From Streptococcus viridans (GTDB lineage Bacteria > Bacillota > Bacilli > Lactobacillales > Streptococcaceae), in contig NZ_LR134266.1 of assembly GCF_900636365.1 (NCBI RefSeq), forward strand, positions 943,501 to 1,007,500: 64,000 nt of DNA, written 5' to 3'. A program made the position numbers and the translations under genes. The notes beneath the pieces are model-generated. The model saw nothing but the letters and a program-made list of their open reading frames with translations, was not told the origin of the DNA and made no database searches. Shown here piece after piece: positions 36,384 through 45,198 of this stretch; the first letter of the stretch is position 1, and the number at the start of each line of letters is the position of its first letter.

Positions 36384-37040
36384 ATGCTAGACAAAAATAA
36401 TAACCAAACTCATTATGGACGGGGAGATCAATACATTGATCAAAGTGTTACAAACAATATATTTTTTACATACGGCGACTCTCAACCCAGTAGCTCATCA
36501 GATAATCCTGGGATATGGGCCATCATTTTTTTAATAGTTACACTATCTTTAGGAAATCTGCTTCTTGGTCTTATTAAAGAACATAAACAAGTAATTATTA
36601 TGACTCAAATCATTCTACTTATCATTGTCAATTGCTATGTTTATTTCAAATCAAAAGACATGAAGCTACTAATCACTGAAATGGTTCCTTCTGTCCTAAG
36701 CATTCTAACGACAATATTCTCGGTTAATAATCAAATCCCAGCTAACTTTCAATCAATACTGGATAAGATGAGTACCACTCCTGATTTATCTTCTTGGGAA
36801 AATATAGTAAATAGTTTTTTCAACAGCTTTATACCAAAAGCCCTTGAACTCATCTCTCAACACTCTAGTAATACTATCCTTCTTACAGTATGCTATATCG
36901 TTCTAGTCCTCTCAACCATTCTTAGTCCTTTGTTGATTGGATTTAATGCATTCTTTAAGAAATCTGTTAAGAATTATCCCGCTTATGTATTCACTATTGC
37001 CTATTGGATTTTTTTCTTTGTTTTAAAAATGATTCAATAA
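36384..37040 (+). CDS. Multi-pass membrane protein, unknown
   Basis: 218 residues. A polar N-terminus with NNQTHYGRGDQYIDQSVTNN (the look of short G/N-rich tails on accessory membrane effectors) is followed by about four to five membrane segments. GGAGGTGAC selects ATG 36384; a TATAAT lies at 36349. AT-rich, and against the direction of the neighbouring genes of this arm. Its last 47 nt overlap the convergent small membrane gene. Function unknown. Confidence 0.6.
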   Translation: MLDKNNNQTHYGRGDQYIDQSVTNNIFFTYGDSQPSSSSDNPGIWAIIFLIVTLSLGNLLLGLIKEHKQVIIMTQIILLIIVNCYVYFKSKDMKLLITEMVPSVLSILTTIFSVNNQIPANFQSILDKMSTTPDLSSWENIVNSFFNSFIPKALELISQHSSNTILLTVCYIVLVLSTILSPLLIGFNAFFKKSVKNYPAYVFTIAYWIFFFVLKMIQ

Positions 37041-37194
37041 CTGCACAACAATAAATTAAAGCGGTAACAGTGAAGCTAATTAGTAATAAAGACAATAAAG
37101 TTTGACCTCCACCTACCAACCTAATCATAAACAAGGCGTAGCCTAAAAAAGTATACATGGTCACTTTAGTAAAGATTCTTACTAATAGTTTCAT
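36994..37194 (-). CDS. Small two-span membrane protein
   Basis: 66 residues with two hydrophobic helices and a basic C-terminus (KQRKKSNRQ). AAAGGGGGT in front of ATG 37194 is a very strong ribosome binding site and favours this start over the in-frame one at 37242. Converges on and overlaps the larger membrane gene by 47 nt. The size and arrangement recall toxin or immunity peptides, but there is no sequence proof. Confidence 0.5.
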   Translation of the reverse strand: MKLLVRIFTKVTMYTFLGYALFMIRLVGGGQTLLSLLLISFTVTALIYCCAVIESFLKQRKKSNRQ

Positions 37195-37205
37195 TCGTAC
37201 CCCCT

Positions 37206-37232
37206 TTACCTGGTTAGATACCAGGTTTTTTG
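37206..37232 (+). terminator. Terminator hairpin in front of the small membrane gene
   Basis: ACCTGGT / ACCAGGT stem followed by six T on the + strand. It can stop read-through from the convergent membrane gene. Confidence 0.65.
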
Positions 37233-37342
37233 ATATCAACAAATTGTAAAATTAAGATATATAATTTATTTCCCTAAATATATCTCATCAATTCTGGATT
37301 ATCTGACATTTTTTCTCCTTTCTTTAATTTTTCAACGAAAAA

Positions 37343-37365
37343 AGAGAGCGATTTTCTCGCTCTCT
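37343..37365 (-). terminator. Minus-strand terminator
   Basis: AGAGAGCG / CGCTCTCT stem; on the minus strand it is followed by TTTTTTCG. It could end transcripts coming from the lantibiotic-immunity operon. Confidence 0.6.
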
Positions 37366-37431
37366 CAAGATATATGATATTTAATTTTTCATTTTCCCAA
37401 AACTCTAGACACTTACAGTGATTTTAAAAAA

Positions 37432-37478
37432 GCTGGAAATTTTTTCAATTGTATATTTTGAAAATAAAAAACACTTTA
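37432..37478. repeat. AT-rich segment similar to 35242-35289
   Basis: CTGGAAATTTTTTCAATTGT and the following bases to AACACTTTA resemble, in the same order, the stretch ending in the first arm of the hairpin at 35275. The two copies bracket the RepA_N/zinc-ribbon/membrane-protein block. Confidence 0.5.
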
Positions 37479-37497
37479 ATATCAATTTAATGATTTT

Positions 37498-37775
37498 AGA
37501 GCGTTTTTAGCTTATTTGATTTTAAAGTTGTCGTCTATTCCTCAGGATTACTTGAAGAACAGGAAAAATTCGACAACAAAGTAGTCGATCTATTCAGTTA
37601 TAAAACTTATGAAGGTCTTTCTGCTGGAACTGGCCACTCCTACTTTGGAGATGTAGATTATACTCTTACTTATTCAACTGAGAATATCCCTCATGATTTC
37701 TCCTCATGTGGTGCTAGTAAACTTCTATATTATAGAACGAAAGGGATAGAGTTAATGTTTAAACTTAAACTTTAG
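37498..37775 (+). pseudogene. 3' remnant of an unknown gene
   Basis: About 91 codons run open to TAG 37773-37775 with no start codon at the front; the frame begins after a stop at 37495. The translation looks real (DFKVVVYSSGLLEEQEKFDN, then YEGLSAGTGHSYFGDVDYTL) but matches no family I know. The remaining gap to 38006 holds only an inverted repeat. Confidence 0.45.
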
Positions 37776-37855
37776 AATGAAAATATTTTTTCTTTTCTTA
37801 CCCTACAGTATCCGTACAAATTTTATAGGCTTCATCTCATAAAAACTTGTATCTT

Positions 37856-37895
37856 GCTAAATCCAACAAACTGAAGCTTGTTTGTCGAATTTAGC
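37856..37895. repeat. Imperfect inverted repeat
   Basis: GCTAAATCCAACAAAC and GTTTGTCGAATTTAGC form a 16-bp stem with three unpaired positions and an AAGCTT-centred loop. It may be the end of a lost insertion element. Confidence 0.5.
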
Positions 37896-38006
37896 TTTCT
37901 ACTATGTACGATTCTTGCTTGATAGCGGAGTAAATTTTCTATTCTACACCAAAAGCAAAAAGGATATATTTTTAATAAATTCCATTTGAAAACAATTCCT
38001 GTTCTA

Positions 38007-39374
38007 TTATAGTAATGGTAATTCTAACTTTACACATGCACCATGTTTATTCGAGTTGTTTTCTAATATGATGCGTCCATTATGTAATAACATTATTTTC
38101 CAAGAATTATATAAACCTAAACCATAGTTTGTAGCTGAATGTCTACTTTTATCTCCACGGTAAAATTGCTCCGTTCCTCGTTTTAAATCCTCATTAGAAA
38201 ATCCTGGGCCTTCGTCTATCACAGATATTGAAAGTATATTATCTGTAGTCATTATTAGTAATTCAATGTTGGATTTGTCTGGTGAATATTGAATAGCATT
38301 ACTAAATATATTTTGAATGACTCTTTCAAATAATTGTACATCTATCATTACATTTGAATCTTCACAATTAATAGATTTAGATATAGTACGGTCATGTATT
38401 AGTGTAATCTCTCTCGCTATTTCACTAACTCTTTCGATTATTTCTGACACCTTTACTTTTTTTAAATTCAACGAGTTTAATTTAATTGACTGATTCATCT
38501 CCATCAGAGCTTTTGTATAATCTGATATACGTGTTGAATTTTTTATAATGTACTCTACATAATCTTTTTGTTCATCAGTTAGATCAGTTACCTTTAACAA
38601 TTCAGCATTACCTTGGACAATAGAAACCGGAGTTTTTAAGTCATGCATTAATGCCGATATCTGACTTCTCTTATTCTCTTCTTTAATCCAATTTTCTCTT
38701 AATGAATCACTTAAGGCTTTTTTCATTATATCAAGGCTATTTAAGACATCATTAAATTCTTTGATATTTGAACTTCCTATTTCAAAGTCTAATTCTTGGT
38801 TGGCGATTTTATCTGATGCCTCTAGCATTGGCGATAATTGCCTTGTTATTCGTTTTGCCCAGATTAGAGTAGCCACAAATGCACTCATTAAAAAGAAAAT
38901 GATTAATAAAAATATTAATAGTAAATCTACACTAGGGAAATATTTTTCCATCCAATCATTATTGTAGTGTGGCTCTAGTGAATAATGGATTAATACATAT
39001 CCATCATTCCTTTTAAATTCTATAAATGAAGAATATGGAGTTGAAAATCCCTCATGATTGTGAAAATTCTTAGCTTTCAGTTGAATAGCTTCATCCATAT
39101 TAGTTTTTATCACTTCACCATCTGGCGATAAAAACATATAGCTAGCTCCTTTAGGTATCAATGCTTCATCAAAGTCTATTTTATTTAAAATTTTATATTT
39201 ATTTTCTTGTAATAAATTTTCTGTATGGTTAGCCGGAAGAATCAAACCAACACTATAAAACGCTGTAAAAGTTAATAAAGCTAGTACGATGGCACATCCT
39301 AAACCAACTCCAACAGTCATTAAGTATTTAAGAAATACTATTTTGAGCGATTGTCCTTTTCTAATTAATTCCAT
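38007..39374 (-). CDS. Sensor histidine kinase, lantibiotic-responsive type
   Basis: 455 residues. Membrane segments at about 12-45 and 148-172 enclose an extracytoplasmic domain of about 100 residues; HAMP-like linker; phospho-accepting His in ALMHDLKTPVSIVQ; N-box FSNAIQYSPD; G-box DEGPGFSNEDL. The long outer domain resembles NisK/SpaK/LcrS-type kinases rather than BceS. It overlaps the response regulator gene by 10 nt. Probably senses a lantibiotic and induces the LanFEG transporter upstream. Confidence 0.82.
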   Translation of the reverse strand: MELIRKGQSLKIVFLKYLMTVGVGLGCAIVLALLTFTAFYSVGLILPANHTENLLQENKYKILNKIDFDEALIPKGASYMFLSPDGEVIKTNMDEAIQLKAKNFHNHEGFSTPYSSFIEFKRNDGYVLIHYSLEPHYNNDWMEKYFPSVDLLLIFLLIIFFLMSAFVATLIWAKRITRQLSPMLEASDKIANQELDFEIGSSNIKEFNDVLNSLDIMKKALSDSLRENWIKEENKRSQISALMHDLKTPVSIVQGNAELLKVTDLTDEQKDYVEYIIKNSTRISDYTKALMEMNQSIKLNSLNLKKVKVSEIIERVSEIAREITLIHDRTISKSINCEDSNVMIDVQLFERVIQNIFSNAIQYSPDKSNIELLIMTTDNILSISVIDEGPGFSNEDLKRGTEQFYRGDKSRHSATNYGLGLYNSWKIMLLHNGRIILENNSNKHGACVKLELPLL

Positions 39375-40024
39375 TTATAACCAATCCCCCAAACTGTAGA
39401 AATTGGATTTTCACCAAATTTTAAGAACTTTGCTCTAATATTTTTTACATGTTCTGATATGGAAGAAGAATCACCAATCCCATCAAATCCAAAAATCATT
39501 TCATATATTTGTTCTCTTGAAAAAACTTGTCCCTTTCTCTTTGCTAAAAGCTTCGAAATTTGATATTCAGACTTTGTCAGATGAATTTCTTCCTCCTTCA
39601 CAAATACTTGATTGGAGGATAAATCAAATCTTATATTCCCTAGGTTTAAACTCGAATGTTTTTCTCTTTGTTCTCTTCTCAGATGAGCTTCTACCCTTGC
39701 TAACAATTCACCAACACCAAATGGTTTGGTAATATAGTCATCTCCTCCACTTAATAAGCCATCTACTATATCCGTTTCCATTGCTTTTGCAGTTAAAAAG
39801 ATAATCGGACAATCCACTTTACTACGTATATTTTTACAATAGCTGATTCCATCAACCTCTGGCATCATTACATCAAGTAATATTAAGTCATATTTCCCCA
39901 AACTATTTTCATCAATATCTACCGTGGTTTGGTAAATTTCAACAATATGATCTCCTTTTATTAAAATATTCTTGATTAGAGTCAGCATATCTAATTCATC
40001 ATCTATAGCAAGAATTCTTGCCAT
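39365..40024 (-). CDS. OmpR-family response regulator
   Basis: 219 residues. Receiver with DDELDML acidic pair, phosphorylated Asp in LILLDVMMPEVDG and Lys in YITKPF; winged-helix output domain from about residue 125, ending VWGIGYKWN. Partner of the kinase downstream. The likely target is the operon promoter at 42312, which carries an 11-bp-spaced direct repeat suited to a dimer of this family. Confidence 0.88.
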   Translation of the reverse strand: MARILAIDDELDMLTLIKNILIKGDHIVEIYQTTVDIDENSLGKYDLILLDVMMPEVDGISYCKNIRSKVDCPIIFLTAKAMETDIVDGLLSGGDDYITKPFGVGELLARVEAHLRREQREKHSSLNLGNIRFDLSSNQVFVKEEEIHLTKSEYQISKLLAKRKGQVFSREQIYEMIFGFDGIGDSSSISEHVKNIRAKFLKFGENPISTVWGIGYKWN

Positions 40025-40096
40025 ACCAAACCACCTCCATATTTATAAATATTTTATTATTATACCATATTCCATTTACAAATACATTTAGAGCTA

Positions 40097-40834
40097 TTAT
40101 TCACTGATTGACTTTCCACCCCACCTATTGAACCATAATAAAGAGCCAGTAAAAATGACTACTGTAATAGGTATTGCTACATATCCCCACATGGTAAACT
40201 CTTTAATTAAATATGAGCTACCAGCCAATTCACTTCCAACAATATATGTTGCAGATAATCTCGATGCCCAAGTACAAGGTAAAAAATACCAGATGTTTTC
40301 ACCTAAATTGGTTATTGAAAGTAAAGCAATCAATGTTTCTACAAATCCCAATCCAATAGATGCACCACCACCTAACATAATTGATACCCACAAATGAATC
40401 ATATATGTAGATAAACATCCTATAAAAACTAATAATAATTCAATTAACCAAGCCATAGTCCCTTGATTACCAAATAGCATTGCAAATATAAAAACTGCTA
40501 AACTTATAGAAAATAGGAAACTCAATAAGAGCATTATAAGTTTTCCACCATAAGCCTTGCTTCTGGATTTTGTAGTTGATAGAAGCACTTGAAATCGTCC
40601 CGCACTGGCTTCCATGTCAACAACCTTAGATGTAATAACACCACAGATTATTGGTAATACCGCTCCTAAAAGTACAAAATAATTTTTTATGATATCCATA
40701 TCAGAAAAATTTTTTAGACTTGTCATAGTTGCTGCCCCATAAAATATTAGAGCATATAAAACAGGTAAGATAAAGTGAGCAAACGGAATCCATGTATGCT
40801 TCAATTTATAAAACTCTGATTTCAATATATTCAT
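40097..40834 (-). CDS. Lantibiotic immunity ABC permease, LanG/MutG type
   Basis: 245 residues, about six membrane segments, with the usual start ILKSEFYKLKHTWIPFAHFILP. GAGGTGAAG precedes ATGATG; either ATG (40837 or 40834) can serve. Third gene of the transporter set, directly behind LanE. LanFEG pumps expel lantibiotics from the membrane. No precursor or modification gene is near, so the set gives resistance rather than self-immunity. Confidence 0.82.
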   Translation of the reverse strand: MNILKSEFYKLKHTWIPFAHFILPVLYALIFYGAATMTSLKNFSDMDIIKNYFVLLGAVLPIICGVITSKVVDMEASAGRFQVLLSTTKSRSKAYGGKLIMLLLSFLFSISLAVFIFAMLFGNQGTMAWLIELLLVFIGCLSTYMIHLWVSIMLGGGASIGLGFVETLIALLSITNLGENIWYFLPCTWASRLSATYIVGSELAGSSYLIKEFTMWGYVAIPITVVIFTGSLLWFNRWGGKSISE

Positions 40835-40836
40835 CA

Positions 40837-41577
40837 TTACTTCACCTCTTGCTTAGAAAACCATTTTGCAGTAATGAAAGTCAATAATGTAAACAAACAT
40901 ATTGATAAAATACAAGGAACAAGTAAGGATGTGTTTAAAATCATTGGATTTGATACTTCTGTTGGGATACCGTTCGGTAAAATACGCATAACGGGTACCA
41001 TCAATCTAATCCCCCAAGAATAAGGGCAATAAATCCACATAGAACCGTCAGCTAACAAAATTCCTAACACAAGACCTAATACAGCATTTACTACAATGCT
41101 TGCTATAAACCCAAACTTTTTAGCCAGGAAAAAACAAAATGGAACTTGCCATATGTTAGTTATAACCAATAATACACTTGCGAATAATAATGTCGTGGAT
41201 GCATAGTTTCCTGTTAATTGTTCTCCAATGAAAAATTGAAAAACAAATACTCCTAGCATATGCAAAATAGCAGTTATACTTAGATAAATTGAAGCTGTTA
41301 ATATTTTTGAAATCCATATCTTTTTTAAATCAATATTGAGTGGAAAAATTGCTCGGTAGTTTAATTTTCTCTCTTCTTTTCTATGCATCATTGCAGGTAT
41401 TAAAGCGAAAGTTGCCGGCATTAAAATCACATACCACCAATTGTATGCGTTTGTGCTAAAATATGATGGCATTAATACAAATGCATTTAGTAAAGCTATA
41501 ATCGGGGCAATGAGTAATATCTTCAACAAAAAGCTATGTTTATGTTTCAAATTTTCTGCAAAAATATAATTTTTCAT
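40837..41577 (-). CDS. Lantibiotic immunity ABC permease, LanE/MutE type
   Basis: 246 residues, six membrane segments; KNYIFAENLKHKHSFLLKIL and NWWYVILMPATFALIPAMMHRKEERKLNYR are typical of MutE/EpiE permeases. GAGGGTG selects ATG 41577, 4 nt after the ATPase stop. AT-rich like the whole operon. Confidence 0.82.
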   Translation of the reverse strand: MKNYIFAENLKHKHSFLLKILLIAPIIALLNAFVLMPSYFSTNAYNWWYVILMPATFALIPAMMHRKEERKLNYRAIFPLNIDLKKIWISKILTASIYLSITAILHMLGVFVFQFFIGEQLTGNYASTTLLFASVLLVITNIWQVPFCFFLAKKFGFIASIVVNAVLGLVLGILLADGSMWIYCPYSWGIRLMVPVMRILPNGIPTEVSNPMILNTSLLVPCILSICLFTLLTFITAKWFSKQEVK

Positions 41578-41581
41578 TAAG

Positions 41582-42283
41582 CTACACCCTCTTTCCATTC
41601 TTTACAACATCCATAAAAAGTTCTTCTAAATTTTCATTATGATTAATTGTGTTTTGATATTTTAATTCTCCATCATGTATAATTCCTATATGATCAGCTG
41701 TTTGTTCCACTTCTGCTAAAATATGACTAGATAGAATTACTGTTATTCCTTTTTTTGGAAAGTTTCGTATTAAATCTCGTAATTCTTGAATTCCTAATGG
41801 ATCTAATCCGTTTGTCGGTTCATCTAGTATCAATAGTTTAGGATTATTTAATAAAGCAATTGCAATACCTAATCTTTGTTTCATCCCCAAAGAAAATTGA
41901 CCACTTTTCTTTTTTCCGGTATTTTTTAAATCTACAATTTCTAAAACTTCATCAATTCTTGCATCAGGCAATCCAAGTAATAATGTTCTAACTTTTAGAT
42001 TTTCTCTTGCACTTAAATTTTCGTATAAGGGTGGCATCTCGATTAAAGCACCAATATCTGATAAATCATTTCTACTCCATTCATGTCCTTCAAACATAAT
42101 TTCACCTGACGTCTTGTGTAACATACCTGTAATCATCTTTAATGTCGTAGATTTACCTGCACCATTAGGTCCTAGTAATCCATATACTGAATTTTCCTCA
42201 ATTTTTAATGACACATTATTTACAGCTTTTTGTTTTCCAAAAACTTTTGTTAGCTCATTTGTTTCCAAAATATATTTGCTCAT
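41582..42283 (-). CDS. Lantibiotic immunity ABC ATPase, LanF/MutF type
   Basis: 233 residues. Walker A GPNGAGKST, signature FSLGMKQRLGIA, Walker B LLILDEP. The Q-loop is replaced by the E-loop IEMPPLYENLSARENL, the hallmark of lantibiotic-immunity ATPases. AAAGGAGG selects ATG 42283; the frame is open to 42370 but that part is promoter DNA. First gene of the operon LanF-LanE-LanG-regulator-kinase, similar in content to the lcrRS-lctFEG resistance locus of S. mutans. Confidence 0.88.
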   Translation of the reverse strand: MSKYILETNELTKVFGKQKAVNNVSLKIEENSVYGLLGPNGAGKSTTLKMITGMLHKTSGEIMFEGHEWSRNDLSDIGALIEMPPLYENLSARENLKVRTLLLGLPDARIDEVLEIVDLKNTGKKKSGQFSLGMKQRLGIAIALLNNPKLLILDEPTNGLDPLGIQELRDLIRNFPKKGITVILSSHILAEVEQTADHIGIIHDGELKYQNTINHNENLEELFMDVVKNGKRV

Positions 42284-42311
42284 ATTTTGTTCCTCCTTTA
42301 ATTTTGTAAAT

Positions 42312-42344
42312 AGTATAAAAAATATTTTTAAGGATTCTGTAAGG
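42312..42344 (-). promoter_or_regulatory. Promoter and regulator-type direct repeat of the lanFEG operon
   Basis: On the minus strand a -10 TATACT (42312-42317) has no good -35. Instead CCTTA occurs twice with 11-bp spacing (42329-42344), and AAAAATATTTTTT is repeated around it. This suits activation by an OmpR-type regulator. Confidence 0.5.
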
Positions 42345-42445
42345 AAAAAATATTTTTCAAAAAGTAGCAAGAAAATTCTAATATATTAAACGTTTAGCAT
42401 TTTTTTCTTTAGTCTTTTATGCCATATTTCATATACTTTATAAAT

Positions 42446-42471
42446 AAAAAAGGCAGAGCCAGAGTTCTGCC
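42446..42471 (-). terminator. Terminator of the 42571-43170 gene
   Basis: GGCAGA / TCTGCC stem; on the minus strand followed by six T. Confidence 0.85.
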
Positions 42472-42570
42472 ATAAATAACAATTATTTATCTTACAACTT
42501 CAATCTCCACCTTGCTCTAAATCAAATTTTAAGGAATTGAAGTATTCTCTTTCTAATCCTATAGATATGC

Positions 42571-43170
42571 CTATTCTGTTCGCGTTTCAGCTAAATATAT
42601 TCCCCATTCAGCTAACTCTTCAGGCAAGTCATAAACAGTTTTTCCATTACTTTCATAGATTTCAGAGATTCCTAGTGAGGTCTTAGAAAAAGTATTCCAA
42701 GCTGTCACTAGTTCTTCTACAAATTGAATATTATGAGGTTCAAAAAAGTCATTAAATTTTGATAGTTCTTTACTATAAATTATCACAACATTATAGCTAT
42801 CAAGCATGATCTCATCATGACTTTTATGCCCACCAAATCCAAACTTACTTAGTCCATCATTAACAAGCAAATCACCGTATCTAATCAACAGTGCTAGACA
42901 TTCCTCTCTTGAACAACCATCAATATAATAAACATCCTTATGGGATTCCTTGATAATATTCTTTGCTATCACTTTTTCTCTATCAATACTGACAGGCAAT
43001 TCCAAAATAAAAAATAAGGGCTCGTCATGAATCGCAATAAAGTGTTGAAAAACCTCTAATATTTTTTCTGCGTGTACATTCGCCATCAAATGATGTTCAG
43101 TTAACTTTGTAAATGATTCAAACAGGTTTTCTACCAAGCTAACTCGGTGACCTTTTACTAAATTCAACAT
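42571..43170 (-). CDS. Unknown cytoplasmic protein, possible immunity-type protein
   Basis: 199 residues, acidic, no signal or membrane segment. An N-terminal helical part is followed by LFFILELPVS, FGFGGHKSHDEIMLDSYNVV and a C-terminus LPEELAEWGIYLAETRTE. I recognise no family. Single gene with its own terminator, set among debris, AT-rich; immunity proteins of contact or polymorphic toxins have this size and setting, but that is only contextual. Confidence 0.55.
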   Translation of the reverse strand: MLNLVKGHRVSLVENLFESFTKLTEHHLMANVHAEKILEVFQHFIAIHDEPLFFILELPVSIDREKVIAKNIIKESHKDVYYIDGCSREECLALLIRYGDLLVNDGLSKFGFGGHKSHDEIMLDSYNVVIIYSKELSKFNDFFEPHNIQFVEELVTAWNTFSKTSLGISEIYESNGKTVYDLPEELAEWGIYLAETRTE

Positions 43171-43266
43171 TATGCGTCCTCAAGAGAATTTAAACAATAT
43201 CCACATTTATAATTTCATTATACCATTAAACCCCTAAAAAGACTGCAACTTCCCAGTCACAGTCTC

Positions 43267-43446
43267 TTATAAATCTACCTCAGTTCCTTCAAGGAAAGTT
43301 ATTACAATTTGTCCAGCTTCTGAAATAGATTGATAGCATGTCAGACTATAGTATCCAGAAGCCATACTTGAACTATTACTCTGATTCTTACCCTCTATTC
43401 GATTAGAGAAGCTACCTTCACGCTTTTCATTCTCCCTTTCGTTCAA
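43267..43446 (-). pseudogene. Gene fragment of unknown origin
   Basis: About 59 codons, with at best a TTG start lacking a ribosome binding site; it ends YYSLTCYQSISEAGQIVITF...EVDL. Probably the C-terminal tail of a lost gene. The surrounding gap 43171-43710 holds this, a second tail and the direct repeat at 43556. Confidence 0.35.
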
Positions 43447-43452
43447 AGGTTT

Positions 43453-43491
43453 CTAATCTTTTACAAGCAGTGATACCGCCTCAACGTGGGT
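43453..43491 (-). pseudogene. Tail resembling an RNA uracil-5 methyltransferase C-terminus
   Basis: THVEAVSLLVKD and a stop: the HVExVxLL pattern ends RlmCD/RumA methyltransferases. Only about 13 codons are readable, so this is tentative. Confidence 0.3.
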
Positions 43492-43555
43492 TTTAGAGGA
43501 CTAAATGGAGTCTGAATTGCCTGATAGAGATGTAGTATTGATTAAGCAATCAACA

Positions 43556-43635
43556 AATAATGTACAAAACAAAAATAAAGTACACTGCTTAATGAGTGTA
43601 CTTTATCCTTCTAATTCAGTTTTATCAATGGTTTA
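43556..43635. repeat. 80-bp direct repeat, left copy
   Basis: Begins AATAATGTACAAAACAAAAA; includes an AAAGTACACT / AGTGTACTTT hairpin; ends TATCAATGGTTTA. About 71 of 80 bases match the copy at 47299-47378 in the same orientation. The two enclose the HEPN and DUF4365 genes. Confidence 0.85.
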
Positions 43636-43710
43636 GCTCTAGTTAAGTCGATTAGTTAAATGAATTTAGACTATTGCTTTTTATAACGACTATAAATTGT
43701 ATGCTCAATG

Positions 43711-45198
43711 CTATAATTTATCTTCCAAATCTACTTCTTCATAATTTATCGGAATTAAAGCAACTTCACTGCTTAGACTAGTTTGTTTTTCATTTTCACT
43801 TATTTGAATGGCATTTTTGAGTGAAAAAATAACTTCTCTTACAAGATTTAATAAATCTAATGCAAACTCTTGAAGTTCAAATTCAGTTAGATACAGTCTA
43901 GTTTCATTATTATCATCACTTCCATCAAAAAAATTCAATGTTATATTAGTAAATCTGTGCTCTAAATAATTTCTAATAATTTTCAATCGCTTTGAGTTTG
44001 GATTAGCTGTTAAAGAATTATCACCATTATCAAAATCTTTCTCTATCCAAAATATAGATGACAGACCAATATTCTTATTCAAACATTTATTTAAATCGCT
44101 ATTAGGCCTCCAAATTGAATGAAAATTTACTTGTCTAGTCTCAATTTTTAGAGAATAATATTCATTTATAAACATTGCAACTTTATCTAATAATGAATAT
44201 AGTGTTTTAAAAGCAGCTTTTAAACCTTCAACTCTGATAGAGTATTGTACGTAGTCTAGACAATCAATAAGATTAACATTCTCGTCAGCATAATGAACCG
44301 AATCAATCTCAATGCTATCAAAACAGAGGTAACGCGCATAAACATATTCTTGCTTAATTTGATTAAACATAGAAATATATTTGTTTAAATCTTCATCCGA
44401 TTGAAATAATAAACTTGGTAGTAAAAGATTGTCATCATATCTATTTATATCGTCAGCTTGTAAGTCATTAAGTGGATTAAGATACAGCCCGTTGTTCCAA
44501 CACCATTCACGATACTTTTGTGAATTAGGATTATAATCGATTGTTTTACAAGAACATTCATCTAAATCTTTATAATCAAGATATTGTTCGTAAAGTTTAA
44601 TAAATTGCTTTTCTGCATTATCAACTCTGTTTGGATCTGAAACAGTTATGCTTGTTTCTATTAAATTCTTAATTTTTTTAATAAAGTGAAGGTGTTCGTT
44701 ATCACTCAAAAAATTACGATAATGATGTAAACAAATAGCCAAGTTACCACTAGCCATTGTGAATTTTGGATTGATTTGTATACATTTACAATACATCTTA
44801 ATAGCTAACTGTTTTCTACCACAAGCATCTAATAGATTTGCGTAATTGGTGTATAGTGAACATAATAATGGGTGAACAAATCTATTGTTCTCAGGATTTA
44901 TATCAATATTATTTAAAATTTCGATAGCTTTTCTAAAGTAATAAATTTGTTGAACTATACAATCGGTATCTATGTTGAATACTAGGTTATCACTTAGTTC
45001 AAATATATCACCATATGCTGTCCCAATAGAATAAAATAAATGAATTTTGGAAATATCATCAATAGTATTTTCCATATTTTTTCCAAATTCTATTAGTCTA
45101 TGGATTTCCTCTATATTTTTATCTTTAAAAGCATTATCGAAATCCATTGACAATTTAAGTACACTATGATTAATTGGATTATTTGTTAACATCTTCAT
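43711..45198 (-). CDS. LA2681-type HEPN domain protein with TPR-like region
   Basis: 495 residues. About 80-165 are TPR-like (YYFRKAIEILNN, LYTNYANLLDACGRKQLAIKMYCKCIQINP). The C-terminal half (about 285-475: YARYLCFD, GLKAAFKTLYSLLDKVAMFINEYY, SIFWIEKDF) fits the LA2681-like HEPN family, and RNYLEH (Arg409-His414) is the HEPN RNase motif Rx4H. HEPN proteins with this motif are usually RNases acting in toxin or antiphage systems. Paired with the DUF4365 gene upstream, inside direct repeats. The ribosome binding site is weak (TTTGGGATGAAG), and the start lies within a 35-codon frame, suggesting coupling. Confidence 0.72.
   Translation of the reverse strand: MKMLTNNPINHSVLKLSMDFDNAFKDKNIEEIHRLIEFGKNMENTIDDISKIHLFYSIGTAYGDIFELSDNLVFNIDTDCIVQQIYYFRKAIEILNNIDINPENNRFVHPLLCSLYTNYANLLDACGRKQLAIKMYCKCIQINPKFTMASGNLAICLHHYRNFLSDNEHLHFIKKIKNLIETSITVSDPNRVDNAEKQFIKLYEQYLDYKDLDECSCKTIDYNPNSQKYREWCWNNGLYLNPLNDLQADDINRYDDNLLLPSLLFQSDEDLNKYISMFNQIKQEYVYARYLCFDSIEIDSVHYADENVNLIDCLDYVQYSIRVEGLKAAFKTLYSLLDKVAMFINEYYSLKIETRQVNFHSIWRPNSDLNKCLNKNIGLSSIFWIEKDFDNGDNSLTANPNSKRLKIIRNYLEHRFTNITLNFFDGSDDNNETRLYLTEFELQEFALDLLNLVREVIFSLKNAIQISENEKQTSLSSEVALIPINYEEVDLEDKL

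Noticed and set aside
37343..37895. Hairpins as a CRISPR array
   Set aside because: Single, unrelated inverted repeats without regular spacing or spacers; no cas genes.
43453..43491. Functional rlmCD-like gene
   Set aside because: Only about 13 C-terminal codons are readable; upstream frames are closed.
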